From: Oscillospiraceae bacterium
Lineage (GTDB): Bacteria > Bacillota > Clostridia > Oscillospirales > Oscillospiraceae
NCBI GenBank assembly: GCA_022793685.1
Contig: JAAWDI010000046.1
Span: forward strand, 1-64,000
Direction: 5' to 3'
Length of the DNA: 64,000 nucleotides
The notes below the pieces were generated by a model. The model had not been told where the DNA came from, ran no database searches, and worked only from the letters and a program-made list of their open reading frames with translations. A program made the position numbers and the translations under genes. This document shows, piece by piece, positions 1 through 7,619 of this stretch (positions are counted from its first letter, which is position 1; every line of letters starts with the position of its first letter).

Positions 1-2
1 CC

Positions 3-1352
3 ATCACCTTCCTGGATACCCCCGGCCACGCAGCATTTACCGCCATGCGGGCCAGAGTAGCCCAAGTTACCGAAATTGCGGTGCTGGTGGTTGACGCCGA
101 TGACGGAATAAAGCCCAAGACCGTCGAGGCCATCAACCACGCCATGGACGCCGGCGTTTCCATATTCGTTGCCATCAACAAGATGGATAAGCCGGAGGCC
201 AACCCCGACCGCATCAAGCAGCAGCTCACCGAATACGAGCTGGTGCCGGAGGAGTGGGGCGGCGAGACCATCATCTGTCCCATCTCCGCCAAGACGGGCG
301 ACGGCATTGACAACCTGCTGCAAATGGTGGTTCTGACCGCTGAGATGCAGGAGCTGAAGGCCAATCCCAACCGCACCGCCCACGGCGCTGTTATCGAGGC
401 CCGTCTGGACAAGGGCCGCGGCCCCGTGGCTACCCTGCTGGTGCAGAACGGCACACTGAAGCAGGGCGACGTCATCATTGCGGGCACCGCTGTGGGCCGC
501 GTCCGCGCCATGACGGACGCCAGCGGCAAAAAGCTGATGGAGGCCGGCCCTTCTGTGCCGGTGGAAATCATCGGCATGAGCGAGGTGCCCGGCGCGGGCG
601 ACGACTTCCACGCCGTGGCTGACGAGCGCATGGCCCGCGAGCTGGTGGAACAGCGCAAGCACGAGCAGAAAGCTGCCGCCGCAGGCCCCCAGAACCAGAA
701 AATCAGCTTGGAAGACCTGTTCTCCCAAATTCAGCAGGGCGAGCTGAAAGACCTGAACCTCATTGTCAAGGCCGACGTACAGGGCTCTGCCGAGGCGGTC
801 AAGGCCAGCCTGGAGAAGCTCACCAACGAGGAGGTGCGGGTGCGCGTCATCCACTGCGCCGTGGGCGCCATCAACGAAAGCGACGTGATGCTGGCCGCCA
901 CCTCCAACGCCATCATCGTGGGCTTTAACGTCCGTCCGGACAACAACGCCAAGGACAGCGCCGAGCGCAACAACGTGGATATGCGGATGTACCGCGTTAT
1001 TTACGACGCCATCGACGAAATCGAAACCGCTATGAAGGGTATGCTTGCTCCCAAGTTCCGTGAGGTTGCCCTCGGCACCGTGGAGGTGCGTCAGGTCTAC
1101 AAAATCACCAATGTGGGTATTGTGGCCGGCTGCTATGTCACCGACGGAAAGGTCACCCGCAACGCGCAGGTTCGCTTGGTGCGGGACGGCATTGTCGTCC
1201 ACGAGGGCGTTATGTCCTCCCTCCAGCGCTTCAAGGACAGCGTGAAGGAGGTCGCACAGGGCTATGAGTGCGGCATCACCATCGAAAAGTACAGCGACAT
1301 CAAGGAAGGCGACGTTATCGAGGCCTTTATGATGGAGCAAATCGAGGTATAA
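3..1352 (+). CDS. infB: Translation initiation factor IF-2, C-terminal part (5' truncated by window edge)
   Basis: IF-2 is the GTPase that places initiator fMet-tRNA on the 30S subunit and promotes subunit joining. The reading frame is open from base 3, so the gene starts outside the window; the ATG at 45 in the ORF track is internal. Visible are the G3 motif [12 protein letters not shown] at the left edge, the G4 motif NKMD (in [10 protein letters not shown]), the G5-like SAKTG, then the beta-barrel domain and the long C-terminal domains II-IV ([34 protein letters not shown]; the final [10 protein letters not shown]). Nothing is missing at the C-terminus. The usual nusA-infB-rbfA order is broken here: a strong terminator follows the stop codon and a small divergent gene pair separates infB from rbfA. 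Identification is certain from the G-domain and C-terminal motifs. Confidence 0.97.
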   Translation: MTFLDTPGHAAFTAMRARVAQVTEIAVLVVDADDGIKPKTVEAINHAMDAGVSIFVAINKMDKPEANPDRIKQQLTEYELVPEEWGGETIICPISAKTGDGIDNLLQMVVLTAEMQELKANPNRTAHGAVIEARLDKGRGPVATLLVQNGTLKQGDVIIAGTAVGRVRAMTDASGKKLMEAGPSVPVEIIGMSEVPGAGDDFHAVADERMARELVEQRKHEQKAAAAGPQNQKISLEDLFSQIQQGELKDLNLIVKADVQGSAEAVKASLEKLTNEEVRVRVIHCAVGAINESDVMLAATSNAIIVGFNVRPDNNAKDSAERNNVDMRMYRVIYDAIDEIETAMKGMLAPKFREVALGTVEVRQVYKITNVGIVAGCYVTDGKVTRNAQVRLVRDGIVVHEGVMSSLQRFKDSVKEVAQGYECGITIEKYSDIKEGDVIEAFMMEQIEV

Positions 1353-1358
1353 GCCAAC

Positions 1359-1388
1359 GGGGCGGGCGTATTCGCCCGCCCCCTTTTT
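1359..1388 (+). terminator. Rho-independent terminator after infB
   Basis: A 10-bp perfect GC-rich stem (GGGGCGGGCG / CGCCCGCCCC) with a 4-nt loop is followed by CTTTTT, seven bases after the infB stop. It would stop infB transcripts before rbfA. On the opposite strand it overlaps the last bases of the small minus-strand gene and could terminate that transcript too. Confidence 0.9.
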
Positions 1389-1650
1389 ACAGGCGGGACA
1401 GGGCAAGCCCCACGGACAGCCCGCAGGCAAAGGACGCCTCCGCGTCCAGCTCATAGGCAAGCTCCAGCTCGTCCCACAAAATAGCAAGACGTTCGGCAAC
1501 CTGTTGAGGCCACTCCTCTTTCAGCTTGGCATAGGCCCGCTCGGCACACCGGAAGCTCTCTTTTTTCTGGCGGAACGCCTCCGGGTCATACTGGTCTTGC
1601 AGGTAGTTTTCGCGGGCATACCGATATAGAATTCTCACTAATTGATACAC
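1387..1650 (-). CDS. Small unknown protein (87 aa), possibly DUF6809-like
   Basis: The start is GTG (1648-1650), supported by a GGAGGG ribosome binding site 6 nt upstream on the minus strand. The protein is 87 residues, charged and helical, with no signal peptide or membrane segment. It ends in an ELAYELDAEASFACGLSVGLALSRL-like stretch of the form F.xG...G..L, which resembles the C-terminus of small clostridial proteins of the DUF6809 type; this is a resemblance from memory, not a search result. It is divergent from the XRE repressor gene and shares a short AT-rich intergenic region holding two palindromes. That arrangement suggests both genes are controlled by the XRE protein. The function is unknown. 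Toxin, antitoxin or phage accessory roles are possible but nothing in the sequence supports one over another. Confidence 0.7.
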   Translation of the reverse strand: MYQLVRILYRYARENYLQDQYDPEAFRQKKESFRCAERAYAKLKEEWPQQVAERLAILWDELELAYELDAEASFACGLSVGLALSRL

Positions 1651-1684
1651 TGTTATCCCTCCAAAAGAGTAATTTGTTTGAATG

Positions 1685-1726
1685 AATTAGATTTAATCTA
1701 ATTTCATTATATTAGTTTATATCTAA
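1685..1726. promoter_or_regulatory. Paired palindromic operator between the divergent small gene and the XRE gene
   Basis: Two 15-bp sites share the form TTAG-N7-CTAA: TTAGATTTAATCTAA at 1687-1701 (palindromy extends to 1685-1703) and TTAGTTTATATCTAA at 1712-1726. They start exactly 25 bp apart in the AT-rich gap between the two divergent starts. A repeated two-fold-symmetric site next to a small XRE repressor gene is the classic layout of an autoregulated operator. Binding is inferred, not shown. Confidence 0.65.
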
Positions 1727-1746
1727 CTCGTCAAGAGGGGATTGAT

Positions 1747-1965
1747 ATGTTTCAAAGAAAAGTATTTGGCGGCCGTCTGCGGGAATTGCGCAGGGCAAAG
1801 CACGAAACCCAAGACCATCTTGCAACCCTGCTTGGTGTGACCGTCACTCAAATCAGCGACTTGGAAAACGGAAAGACCACAACCACATTTGAAAAACTTG
1901 TCGCCATCTGCGAATACTACAACGTGTCCGCAGATTATCTGCTCGGCCTGACGGACGAGCCTTAA
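1747..1965 (+). CDS. Small XRE-family HTH transcriptional regulator (72 aa)
   Basis: This is a one-domain Cro/CI-type DNA-binding protein. The helix-turn-helix spans about residues 10-65: GRLRELRRAKHETQDHLATL, then the turn and recognition helix in LLGVTVTQISDLENGK, then the typical LVAICEYYNVSADYLLGLTDEP ending. There is no second domain. The start is supported by GAGGGG 6 nt upstream. The gene sits directly upstream of rbfA: its stop (1963-1965) is followed by AAAGGAG and the rbfA ATG at 1980, so the two are probably on one transcript. Because infB ends in a terminator, rbfA-nrnA-truB-ribF would largely depend on the promoter of this repressor gene. Two TTAG-N7-CTAA palindromes upstream are candidate operators. 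Confidence 0.88.
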   Translation: MFQRKVFGGRLRELRRAKHETQDHLATLLGVTVTQISDLENGKTTTTFEKLVAICEYYNVSADYLLGLTDEP

Positions 1966-1979
1966 CGAAAGGAGCCGCT

Positions 1980-2324
1980 ATGGCAAGCAACCGAATCGGA
2001 CGTATCAACGAGGAGATACAGCGGGAGCTTTCCTCCCTCATCCGCACGGTGAAGGACCCGCGGGTCACCGGCATGATTTCCATCACCGCGGTGGACACCA
2101 CCCCCGACCTGCGTTATGCCAAGGTCTTTGTCAGTATGCTGGACAAGACCGACGTGCAGGAGGTGGTCAAGGGCCTCAAGTCTGCCGCCGGATACCTGCG
2201 CCGCCAGTTGGGTCAGGCGCTTCAGCTTCGCTATACGCCGGAACTGACCTTCGTTCCGGACAACTCCATCGAAGAGGGCGCGCACATTTTGAAGCTCCTG
2301 AACGATTTGGAGAAGAGCGAGTAA
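1980..2324 (+). CDS. rbfA: 30S ribosome-binding factor A
   Basis: RbfA is a single KH-fold protein that binds immature 30S subunits and helps process the 5' end of 16S rRNA. The 114-residue length is normal. Family features are visible: NRIGRINEEIQRELSSLI at the N-terminus, VKDPRVTGMISITAVDTTPDL with the conserved DPR, the AKVFVSML strand, LKSAAGYLRRQLGQALQLRYTPEL in the middle, and a final FVPDNSIEEGAHI. The start has an AAAGGAG site five bases upstream. It is the first housekeeping gene of the downstream half of the split infB operon (rbfA-nrnA-truB-ribF). Confidence 0.96.
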   Translation: MASNRIGRINEEIQRELSSLIRTVKDPRVTGMISITAVDTTPDLRYAKVFVSMLDKTDVQEVVKGLKSAAGYLRRQLGQALQLRYTPELTFVPDNSIEEGAHILKLLNDLEKSE

Positions 2325-2341
2325 CACAAGGGAGGCATTCC

Positions 2342-3286
2342 ATGACCATCGAAGAAACGGCGGCGCTGCTGCTGTCCAAGGATAACATTCTCATTCTCAC
2401 CCACGCCCGCCCGGACGGGGACACCATCGGTTGCGCCGCCGCCCTGTGCGCCGCTCTGCGGAAAAAGGGCAAAACCGCTTTCGCCCTGCCCAACAACGGC
2501 GCTACCGAAACCTACCGCGGCTATCTGGCGCCCTATGAAGCGCCTGCGGACTTCCAGCCTTCCTTTGTGGTATCGGTGGACGTGGCCGCGTTGCAGCTAT
2601 TCCCCAAGGAGGCGCTGCCTTACAAGGATTCCATCGGCCTTGCCATCGACCACCATCCCTCTTACGGCGGCTTTGCCAAGGAGAGCTGTGTCCAGCCCCA
2701 CCGGGCAGCCTGCGGGGAAATCATCTATGAACTGTGCTGCACCATGGGCGTGCTGGACGAGGAAATTGCCCTGCCGCTTTATGTGGCGGTGTCCACCGAC
2801 ACCGGCTGTTTTGTGTATAGCAACACCACGCCGCACACCCACCGGGTGGCCGCCGACCTGTTGGCCGTGGGCGGCTTTGCTCCGGCAGTGAACAAAAAGC
2901 TGTTCCGCACCAAATCCTTCGCCCGTATCAAGCTGGAGGGTCTGATGGCGGAAACGATGCAGTTCTATGACGGCGGCGCCATCGTCTTTGCGCCCGTCAA
3001 GCTGTCCATGCTGGCGGAGGCACAGGCAAACGATGCGGACGCGGAGGACTTGTCCGCGTTTACCAGTCAAATTGCAGGCGCTCACGTCACCGCCACCCTT
3101 CGGGAAACGGAGGAGGGCAACTGCAAAATCTCTCTGCGCACCGATGAAACGCTGAACGCCACCAAGGTGTGCGCCCTTCTGGGCGGCGGCGGCCACGCGG
3201 CTGCCTCCGGGGCGCTGTATCATGGCAGCGTGGAGGAGGCTATGCAGGCGCTGCTGGCCGCAATCCGGCAGGTGCAGCATGGCTAA
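2342..3286 (+). CDS. nrnA: DHH/DHHA1 phosphoesterase (NrnA-type oligoribonuclease / pAp phosphatase)
   Basis: NrnA degrades very short RNA oligonucleotides and can dephosphorylate pAp. The 314-residue protein has the DHH-family metal motifs in order: HARPDGDTIGCA (residues about 20-31), the VSVDVAA aspartate (about 80), IDHHPSYG (about 100, the DHH signature), and a later D in STDTGCFVYSNT. The C-terminal DHHA1 substrate-binding domain shows LGGGGHAAASGA. An rbfA-nrnA-truB order is common in Firmicutes, which supports the call. Its last 8 bases overlap the truB start, so translation is probably coupled. The start has GGGAGG upstream. Confidence 0.93.
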   Translation: MTIEETAALLLSKDNILILTHARPDGDTIGCAAALCAALRKKGKTAFALPNNGATETYRGYLAPYEAPADFQPSFVVSVDVAALQLFPKEALPYKDSIGLAIDHHPSYGGFAKESCVQPHRAACGEIIYELCCTMGVLDEEIALPLYVAVSTDTGCFVYSNTTPHTHRVAADLLAVGGFAPAVNKKLFRTKSFARIKLEGLMAETMQFYDGGAIVFAPVKLSMLAEAQANDADAEDLSAFTSQIAGAHVTATLRETEEGNCKISLRTDETLNATKVCALLGGGGHAAASGALYHGSVEEAMQALLAAIRQVQHG

Positions 3287-4145
3287 TGGCATCTTGATTG
3301 TGGACAAGCCAGAGGGCTGGACTTCTCAGGACGTGTGCGCCAAGCTCCGCGGCGTGCTGGGGGAACGGCGCATCGGCCATGGCGGCACATTAGACCCCAT
3401 GGCCACCGGCGTTCTGCCCGTTTTTGTGGGCCGTGCCACCCGCGCCGTGGAATATGCCGCCGAGGGCGACAAGGAATACATTGCCGAGCTTTTGCTTGGA
3501 CAAATTACCGACACCCAGGACGTGACTGGGAACACCACGGAAACCCGCCCTGTAACAGCGTCAAAAGCCGACCTTCAAGCCGTACTGACCCGCTTCACCG
3601 GCCCTATTCAGCAGGTTCCCCCCATGTACTCCGCCATCAAGGTGGGCGGCAAAAAGCTGTATGAGCTGGCCCGAAAGGGGAAAGAGGTGGAACGCAAGCC
3701 CCGGCCTGTCACCATTCACTCCTTGGAGCTGCTGGAACAGACCGGACAAGACCGCTATCGTCTGCGGGTGGCGTGCTCCAAGGGCACCTATGTGCGCACC
3801 CTGTGCCACGACATCGGTATGGCGCTGGGCTGCGGAGGCACGATGGCGGCTCTGCGGCGCACAAAGGCGGCCTCCTTCACCTTGGCCGACGCAACTCCCC
3901 TTCAGCAGATTGTGGACGGTCCGGAGAGGGAAGCGCTTCTCCTGCCTGTGGATACTTGCTTCTCCCAATATCCCGCCGTCACGGTGGATGGAAAGGCTCT
4001 GCGCCTTGCCCGAAACGGCAACCCCTTTCCCTATGAAACCGCCGAAGGCAGTTATCGGGTCTACGGCCCTGACGGTACATTTCTATTGTTGGGCCGGTGC
4101 TCTCATGGAACAATGTCCACTGTAAAAAGCTTTTTTGAGGTGTAA
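3279..4145 (+). CDS. truB: tRNA pseudouridine(55) synthase
   Basis: TruB makes pseudouridine 55 in the T-loop of tRNAs. The ORF track begins at 3222, but the family N-terminus (MANGILIVDKPEGWTSQDV) begins at ATG 3279, which overlaps the nrnA stop by 8 bases; the longer frame is only nrnA read out of phase. The catalytic aspartate motif GHGGTLDPMATGVLPV is intact, as are the GDKEYIAELLLG strand, QVPPMYSAIKVGGKKLYELARKG, and the RVACSKGTYVRTLCHDIG motif. A short C-terminal PUA-like region follows. Length is 288 residues, typical for the bacterial enzyme. It is cotranscribed with nrnA and ribF. Confidence 0.96.
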   Translation: MANGILIVDKPEGWTSQDVCAKLRGVLGERRIGHGGTLDPMATGVLPVFVGRATRAVEYAAEGDKEYIAELLLGQITDTQDVTGNTTETRPVTASKADLQAVLTRFTGPIQQVPPMYSAIKVGGKKLYELARKGKEVERKPRPVTIHSLELLEQTGQDRYRLRVACSKGTYVRTLCHDIGMALGCGGTMAALRRTKAASFTLADATPLQQIVDGPEREALLLPVDTCFSQYPAVTVDGKALRLARNGNPFPYETAEGSYRVYGPDGTFLLLGRCSHGTMSTVKSFFEV

Positions 4146-4150
4146 CGCCT

Positions 4151-5059
4151 GTGAAACAGAGAAAACGTGTGATTGCCCTTGGTTTCTTTGACGGAGTACA
4201 TTTAGGCCATGCCGCCCTGCTCAAGACCGTTGTGCAGCGGGCGGCAGAGCGGAACGCCAGCCCTGCCGCCGTCACCTTTGACACCCATCCCGACCAGCTT
4301 ATTCTGGGCCAGAGCGTTCCCCTCCTCACCTCACCGGAGGAGCGGACAGAGCTGATGGGCCGCCTGTACGGCGTCCATGACATTATCGTCGTCCCCTTTG
4401 ACCAGCACATGATGCATATGCCGTGGGAGGTATTCCTCACCGACTTTCTGGTTCAGGAGTGCGGCGCCGTCCATCTGGTGGCGGGACACGACTTCTGCTT
4501 TGGCTACCGGGGCGAGGGCACGCCGGAGCGGCTCAAAGCCAAGTGCGCGGAATTGGGGCTGGGCTGTGACATTATCCCCGCCGTGACCATGGAGGGCATT
4601 ACCGTTTCCTCCACCTACATCCGCACCCTGATTGCACAAGGTGAGATGGAACGGGCCGCCGCGTTCCTCGGCCACCCTTATACCGTCATAGGACAGGTGC
4701 GCCATGGCAAGCAGCTCGGACGCAAGCTGGGCTTCCCCACCATCAATTTGATTTTGCAGGAGGGCGTCATCGTTCCGGCCTTTGGCGTGTACGCCACGCT
4801 GGTCACCCTGCCGAACGGCGAGCGGCGCATGGCGGTGACCAACGTGGGGGTGCGGCCCACCACCGACGGTGAAAACACCTCCGTCACAGTGGAGGGTTAT
4901 ATTCTCGACTACTCCGGAGACCTCTACGGCCAGAGCGTGCAGATGGAATTTTACCGTCATCTGCGCCCGGAGCGCAAATTTGAGAGCGTGGAGGAGCTAA
5001 CCGCTATGGTGCTCCACAACGCGGACGAAACGCGGGCCTACTTCGCCCCAAAAACCTGA
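4151..5059 (+). CDS. ribF: Bifunctional riboflavin kinase / FMN adenylyltransferase
   Basis: RibF phosphorylates riboflavin to FMN and adenylylates FMN to FAD. Start is GTG 4151 with TGAGGTGT about 8 nt upstream, overlapping the truB stop region. The N-terminal nucleotidyltransferase domain shows ALGFFDGVHLGHAALL, TFDTHP, and later GHDFCFGYRGEGTPERL and TVSSTYIRTLIAQGE. The C-terminal riboflavin kinase domain starts at about residue 180 with GQVRHGKQLGRKLGFPTINL and continues with GVYAT and MEFYRHLRPERKFESVEEL. The 302-residue length is standard. It is the last gene of the rbfA operon and is followed by a terminator. Confidence 0.96.
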   Translation: MKQRKRVIALGFFDGVHLGHAALLKTVVQRAAERNASPAAVTFDTHPDQLILGQSVPLLTSPEERTELMGRLYGVHDIIVVPFDQHMMHMPWEVFLTDFLVQECGAVHLVAGHDFCFGYRGEGTPERLKAKCAELGLGCDIIPAVTMEGITVSSTYIRTLIAQGEMERAAAFLGHPYTVIGQVRHGKQLGRKLGFPTINLILQEGVIVPAFGVYATLVTLPNGERRMAVTNVGVRPTTDGENTSVTVEGYILDYSGDLYGQSVQMEFYRHLRPERKFESVEELTAMVLHNADETRAYFAPKT

Positions 5060-5064
5060 GCAGG

Positions 5065-5094
5065 AGCCGTGCGGCAGCCGCCGCACGGCTTTTT
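5065..5094 (+). terminator. Terminator after ribF
   Basis: A 10-bp stem AGCCGTGCGG / CCGCACGGCT with a 6-nt loop is followed by TTTT, immediately after the ribF stop. It lies between convergent ribF and spmB. Confidence 0.85.
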
Positions 5095-5619
5095 CTATCC
5101 TCCGAAGAACAGGCGTACCGCAAAAGCAGAGGCGGCAAACCCCGCCAAATCCGCGCACAGGGCGGCGGGGATGGCGTAACGGGTTTTGCGCACGCCGATA
5201 GCGCCGAAGTAAACCGCAATGGTGTAAAATGTCGTTTCGGTAGAGCCGAGCATCACCGCCGCCGTGCGGCCAATGGCGGAGTCCACGCCGTAGGTGGTAA
5301 TCAGCTCTGCGCCCACCCCCAGCGCTGCCGAACCGGACACCGGCCTCACCAGCATCAGGGCCACCGTTTCCGCCGGAATACCCACAGCAGTGAGCACCGG
5401 CGACAGTGCGCTGGCCGCCAGTTCCAGCGCCCCGGAGGCCCGCAGCATATAAACCGCCGTCAGCAGGCCCACCAGGGCCGGAATGACGCGCACCGTGGTG
5501 GCAAGCCCCTCCTTGCCGCCTGTCACCAGCGAATCGTACACGTCCACCCGCCGAAGCATCCCATAAACGGCCACCGCGGCAATAATCAGCGGCACCATCA
5601 TATTGAACAGCAGACTCAT
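5095..5619 (-). CDS. spmB: Spore maturation protein B
   Basis: SpmB is a multi-membrane-segment protein needed, with SpmA, for normal dehydration of the spore core. The ORF track extends upstream to 5697, but ATG at 5617-5619 (MSLLFNMMVPLIIAAVAVYGML) overlaps the spmA stop in an ATGA and gives the usual length of 174 residues. Hydrophobic stretches cover most of the protein. Family features include VDVYDSLVTGGKEGL, RASGALE, VRPVSGSAALG and STETTFYTIAVYFGAIGVRKTRYA. It is translationally coupled to spmA. Presence of this pair indicates an endospore former. Confidence 0.94.
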   Translation of the reverse strand: MSLLFNMMVPLIIAAVAVYGMLRRVDVYDSLVTGGKEGLATTVRVIPALVGLLTAVYMLRASGALELAASALSPVLTAVGIPAETVALMLVRPVSGSAALGVGAELITTYGVDSAIGRTAAVMLGSTETTFYTIAVYFGAIGVRKTRYAIPAALCADLAGFAASAFAVRLFFGG

Positions 5620-6206
5620 GCGCGGTTCCTCCACAGCCTGCCAAAGCATTTCGCCGCCGTGATACCGACTGCCACCGAAATAATGGAGGCCAACCACACC
5701 GCCGGCAGGATGTCAAAGGGTGTGGTACACCCCGCTGCCGCCCGAATGCCCGCCACCGTGGTTGGGATAAGCTGAATGGACGCTGTATTGCAAACCACCA
5801 GCATACACATGGCGTCGCTGGCAATTCCTTTGCGTCGGCCTCGCTCGTGCATTTGCTTGGCTGCCTCGATGCCCAACGGCGTGGCTGCGTTCCCAAGCCC
5901 CAGCAGGTTTGCCGAAACGTTGGCTGAAATGGATTCCATCACCTTTTCATCCCGACGGAACTCCGGGTACAACCGCCCTAACAGGGGCTTCAGCGCCCGC
6001 GAAAGCTTTTCCGCCAATCCGGAACGGCGCATCACCTCCATAACCCCCATCCACAGGCAGAGGGTTCCCGCCATTGCAATCGAAAGCTGGATTGCAGCCC
6101 CTGCTCCTTCCAGTGCCGCCGTCGCCACTGCCTCCCCGTTTCCCGTCAGGAGGCCGCACACCACGGACACCACGACCATTCCCGTCCAAATCACCGCCAT
6201 TGCCAT
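5616..6206 (-). CDS. spmA: Spore maturation protein A
   Basis: SpmA is the membrane partner of SpmB and has a nucleoside-recognition/gate-like fold. The 196-residue protein begins with a membrane segment (MAMAVIWTGMVVVSVVCGLL) and shows the family stretches GTLCLWMGVMEVMRRSGLAEKL, SANVSANLLGLGNAATPLG and CMLVVCNTASIQLIPTTV. The start has an AGGAGG site. The stop overlaps the spmB ATG by 4 bases (ATGA). The two genes form a minus-strand operon convergent with ribF. Confidence 0.95.
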   Translation of the reverse strand: MAMAVIWTGMVVVSVVCGLLTGNGEAVATAALEGAGAAIQLSIAMAGTLCLWMGVMEVMRRSGLAEKLSRALKPLLGRLYPEFRRDEKVMESISANVSANLLGLGNAATPLGIEAAKQMHERGRRKGIASDAMCMLVVCNTASIQLIPTTVAGIRAAAGCTTPFDILPAVWLASIISVAVGITAAKCFGRLWRNRA

Positions 6207-6354
6207 ATTCCTGTCCTCCTTTCTTTCATTCCTTACTTATACGAGCACAGGCGCTTGAACATGACCGCGCATCCGCAAATTTCATTCCTTTTATGTTATT
6301 TTCTTCCAATTTACTAAATATTCTTATTTTTTCCAGCTAAAATTCCAAAAAGCG

Positions 6355-6383
6355 TTGACATTCCTGCACTTCCATTGTAAGAT
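6355..6383 (+). promoter_or_regulatory. Sigma-A-type promoter for the AbrB-like gene
   Basis: TTGACA at 6355-6360 and TAAGAT at 6378-6383 are separated by exactly 17 bp in the AT-rich gap upstream of the AbrB-family gene. The first two positions of the -10 box fit the consensus TA. Confidence 0.75.
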
Positions 6384-6428
6384 GCACTTAACATAATACC
6401 TGACGGCAACCGAAAGGAGAAGGAAAAG

Positions 6429-6671
6429 ATGAAATCTACCGGTATTGTACGCAAGGTGGATGAGTTGGGACGCATCGTGCTGCCCATCGAGCTGCGCCGC
6501 ACCCTCGACATTGCGGAACGTGATGCCTTGGAAATCTACGTGGACGGGCCTTCTATCGTCCTGAAGAAGTATCAGCCCGCCTGCATCTTCTGCGACGACG
6601 CCAAGGACATCATCAACTACCGCGGCAAGAATATTTGCCGCAACTGCGTCAAGGCCCTGCTGGAGAAATAA
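6429..6671 (+). CDS. AbrB-family transition-state regulator with C-terminal zinc-ribbon-like tail
   Basis: This 80-residue DNA-binding protein has a SpoVT/AbrB swapped-hairpin domain at residues 1-47 (MKSTGIVRKVDELGRIVLPI; ELRRTLDIAERDALEIYVDG), nearly matching Bacillus AbrB. In Bacillus the AbrB C-terminal half is a multimerisation domain; here the tail instead holds two cysteine pairs (CIFC and CRNC, 18 residues between the first and last pair cores), which looks like a small metal-binding knuckle. AbrB-type proteins repress post-exponential genes, including sporulation and biofilm genes, in growing cells. An AAAGGAG site precedes the start and a sigma-A-like promoter lies 50 bp upstream. 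It is a single-gene transcript with its own terminator. Confidence 0.9.
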   Translation: MKSTGIVRKVDELGRIVLPIELRRTLDIAERDALEIYVDGPSIVLKKYQPACIFCDDAKDIINYRGKNICRNCVKALLEK

Positions 6672-6683
6672 TTCTGAAAGTAG

Positions 6684-6718
6684 GAAAAGCGGCCCCTGCC
6701 GAGCAGGGGCCGCTTTTC
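6684..6718. terminator. Bidirectional terminator between the AbrB-like gene and rsmI
   Basis: A 15-bp perfect stem (GAAAAGCGGCCCCTG / CAGGGGCCGCTTTTC) with a 5-nt loop ends in a T-run on both strands. It can serve the plus-strand regulator gene and the minus-strand rsmI transcript. Confidence 0.88.
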
Positions 6719-6770
6719 ATTTTCTTCTTCCAAATTTTCGCACATTAATTTCCATTAAATTACCCATTTT

Positions 6771-7619
6771 TTAACTATTTCTTCCTAAATCAAGCATAAA
6801 ATGATATAATTCGTTTTTAGAAAGTTCCAATTCCTTTGCCGCCTGTTTTATGGCGTCCCTTAAAGACATGCCGTCCTTTTGCAGCTCTTCCACACGGCAA
6901 GCGCCGTCTTCCACGGTGGGGCTGTCCTCCGTTTGCGGACAGGCGCCTTCCACCACCAAAACATACTCCCCCCGCGGCTCAAGGTCTCCTTCTGTGTAAT
7001 CGGCAACCGCTTCCCCCAAAGTTGTGCGGCGAACCTCCTCATGCAGCTTGGTCAGCTCCCGGCACAGCGCAATGCGGCGGTCTGCGCCAAAGGCTGCGCG
7101 CAGGTCGTTCAGCGTATCGGTCAGCTTATGGGGCGCCTCATAAAATATCATGGTACGCACTTCATTCTTCAGCTGGGCCAGCTGCGCCCGGCGGTTTTTC
7201 TTGTTGGTGGGCAGGAAACCCTCAAAGGTAAAACGGACGGTGGGCAGACCGGACAGGGTCAGCGCAACAATGAGTGCGCACGGGCCCGGCAGGGACTCCA
7301 CCAAAATCCCCCGCTCCACACACAGACGCACCAGCTCCTCGCCGGGGTCACTGATGGCGGGGGTGCCTGCGTCGGTCACCAGCGCGCAGCTTTCGCCTGC
7401 CAGCAGCCGCTCCACAATCGCCGCTGCGGAACGCTCCCCGCTGTGGCGGTGGTAGCTCGCCAGCGGCTTGCGCAGCCCCAGATGGTTCAAGACCTTCAGG
7501 GTAACCCGCGTATCCTCCGCCGCGATGAAGTCAACCTTTTGAAGGGTCTCCGCGCTCCGTGGGGATATATCCCCCAGATTTCCGATGGGGGTCGGCACCA
7601 AATACAGCGTTCCCGTCAT
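6771..7619 (-). CDS. rsmI: 16S rRNA (cytidine(1402)-2'-O)-methyltransferase
   Basis: RsmI uses SAM to methylate the ribose of C1402 in the decoding centre of 16S rRNA. The 282-residue protein starts with the family signature GTLYLVPTPIGNLGDISPRS and shows AAEDTRVTLKVLNHLG, SYHRHSG, LVTDAGTPAISDPGEELV, ESLPGPCALIVALTLSGLP and FEGFLPTNKKNRRAQL, then TMIFYEAPHKLTDTL. The start ATG overlaps the stop of the upstream methyltransferase gene by 4 bases. An rsmI next to a TrmN6/YabB-like gene is a common Firmicutes neighbourhood. Confidence 0.96.
   Translation of the reverse strand: MTGTLYLVPTPIGNLGDISPRSAETLQKVDFIAAEDTRVTLKVLNHLGLRKPLASYHRHSGERSAAAIVERLLAGESCALVTDAGTPAISDPGEELVRLCVERGILVESLPGPCALIVALTLSGLPTVRFTFEGFLPTNKKNRRAQLAQLKNEVRTMIFYEAPHKLTDTLNDLRAAFGADRRIALCRELTKLHEEVRRTTLGEAVADYTEGDLEPRGEYVLVVEGACPQTEDSPTVEDGACRVEELQKDGMSLRDAIKQAAKELELSKNELYHFMLDLGRNS

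Noticed and set aside
1387-1965. Toxin-antitoxin system
   Set aside because: The two genes are divergent, not in tandem with overlap, and the 87-aa protein has no toxin-like motif. A repressor with an unknown partner is all that can be supported.
3222-4145. truB start at 3222 as listed in the ORF track
   Set aside because: The first 19 codons are out-of-frame nrnA sequence; the family N-terminus MANGILIVDKPEGW begins at 3279.
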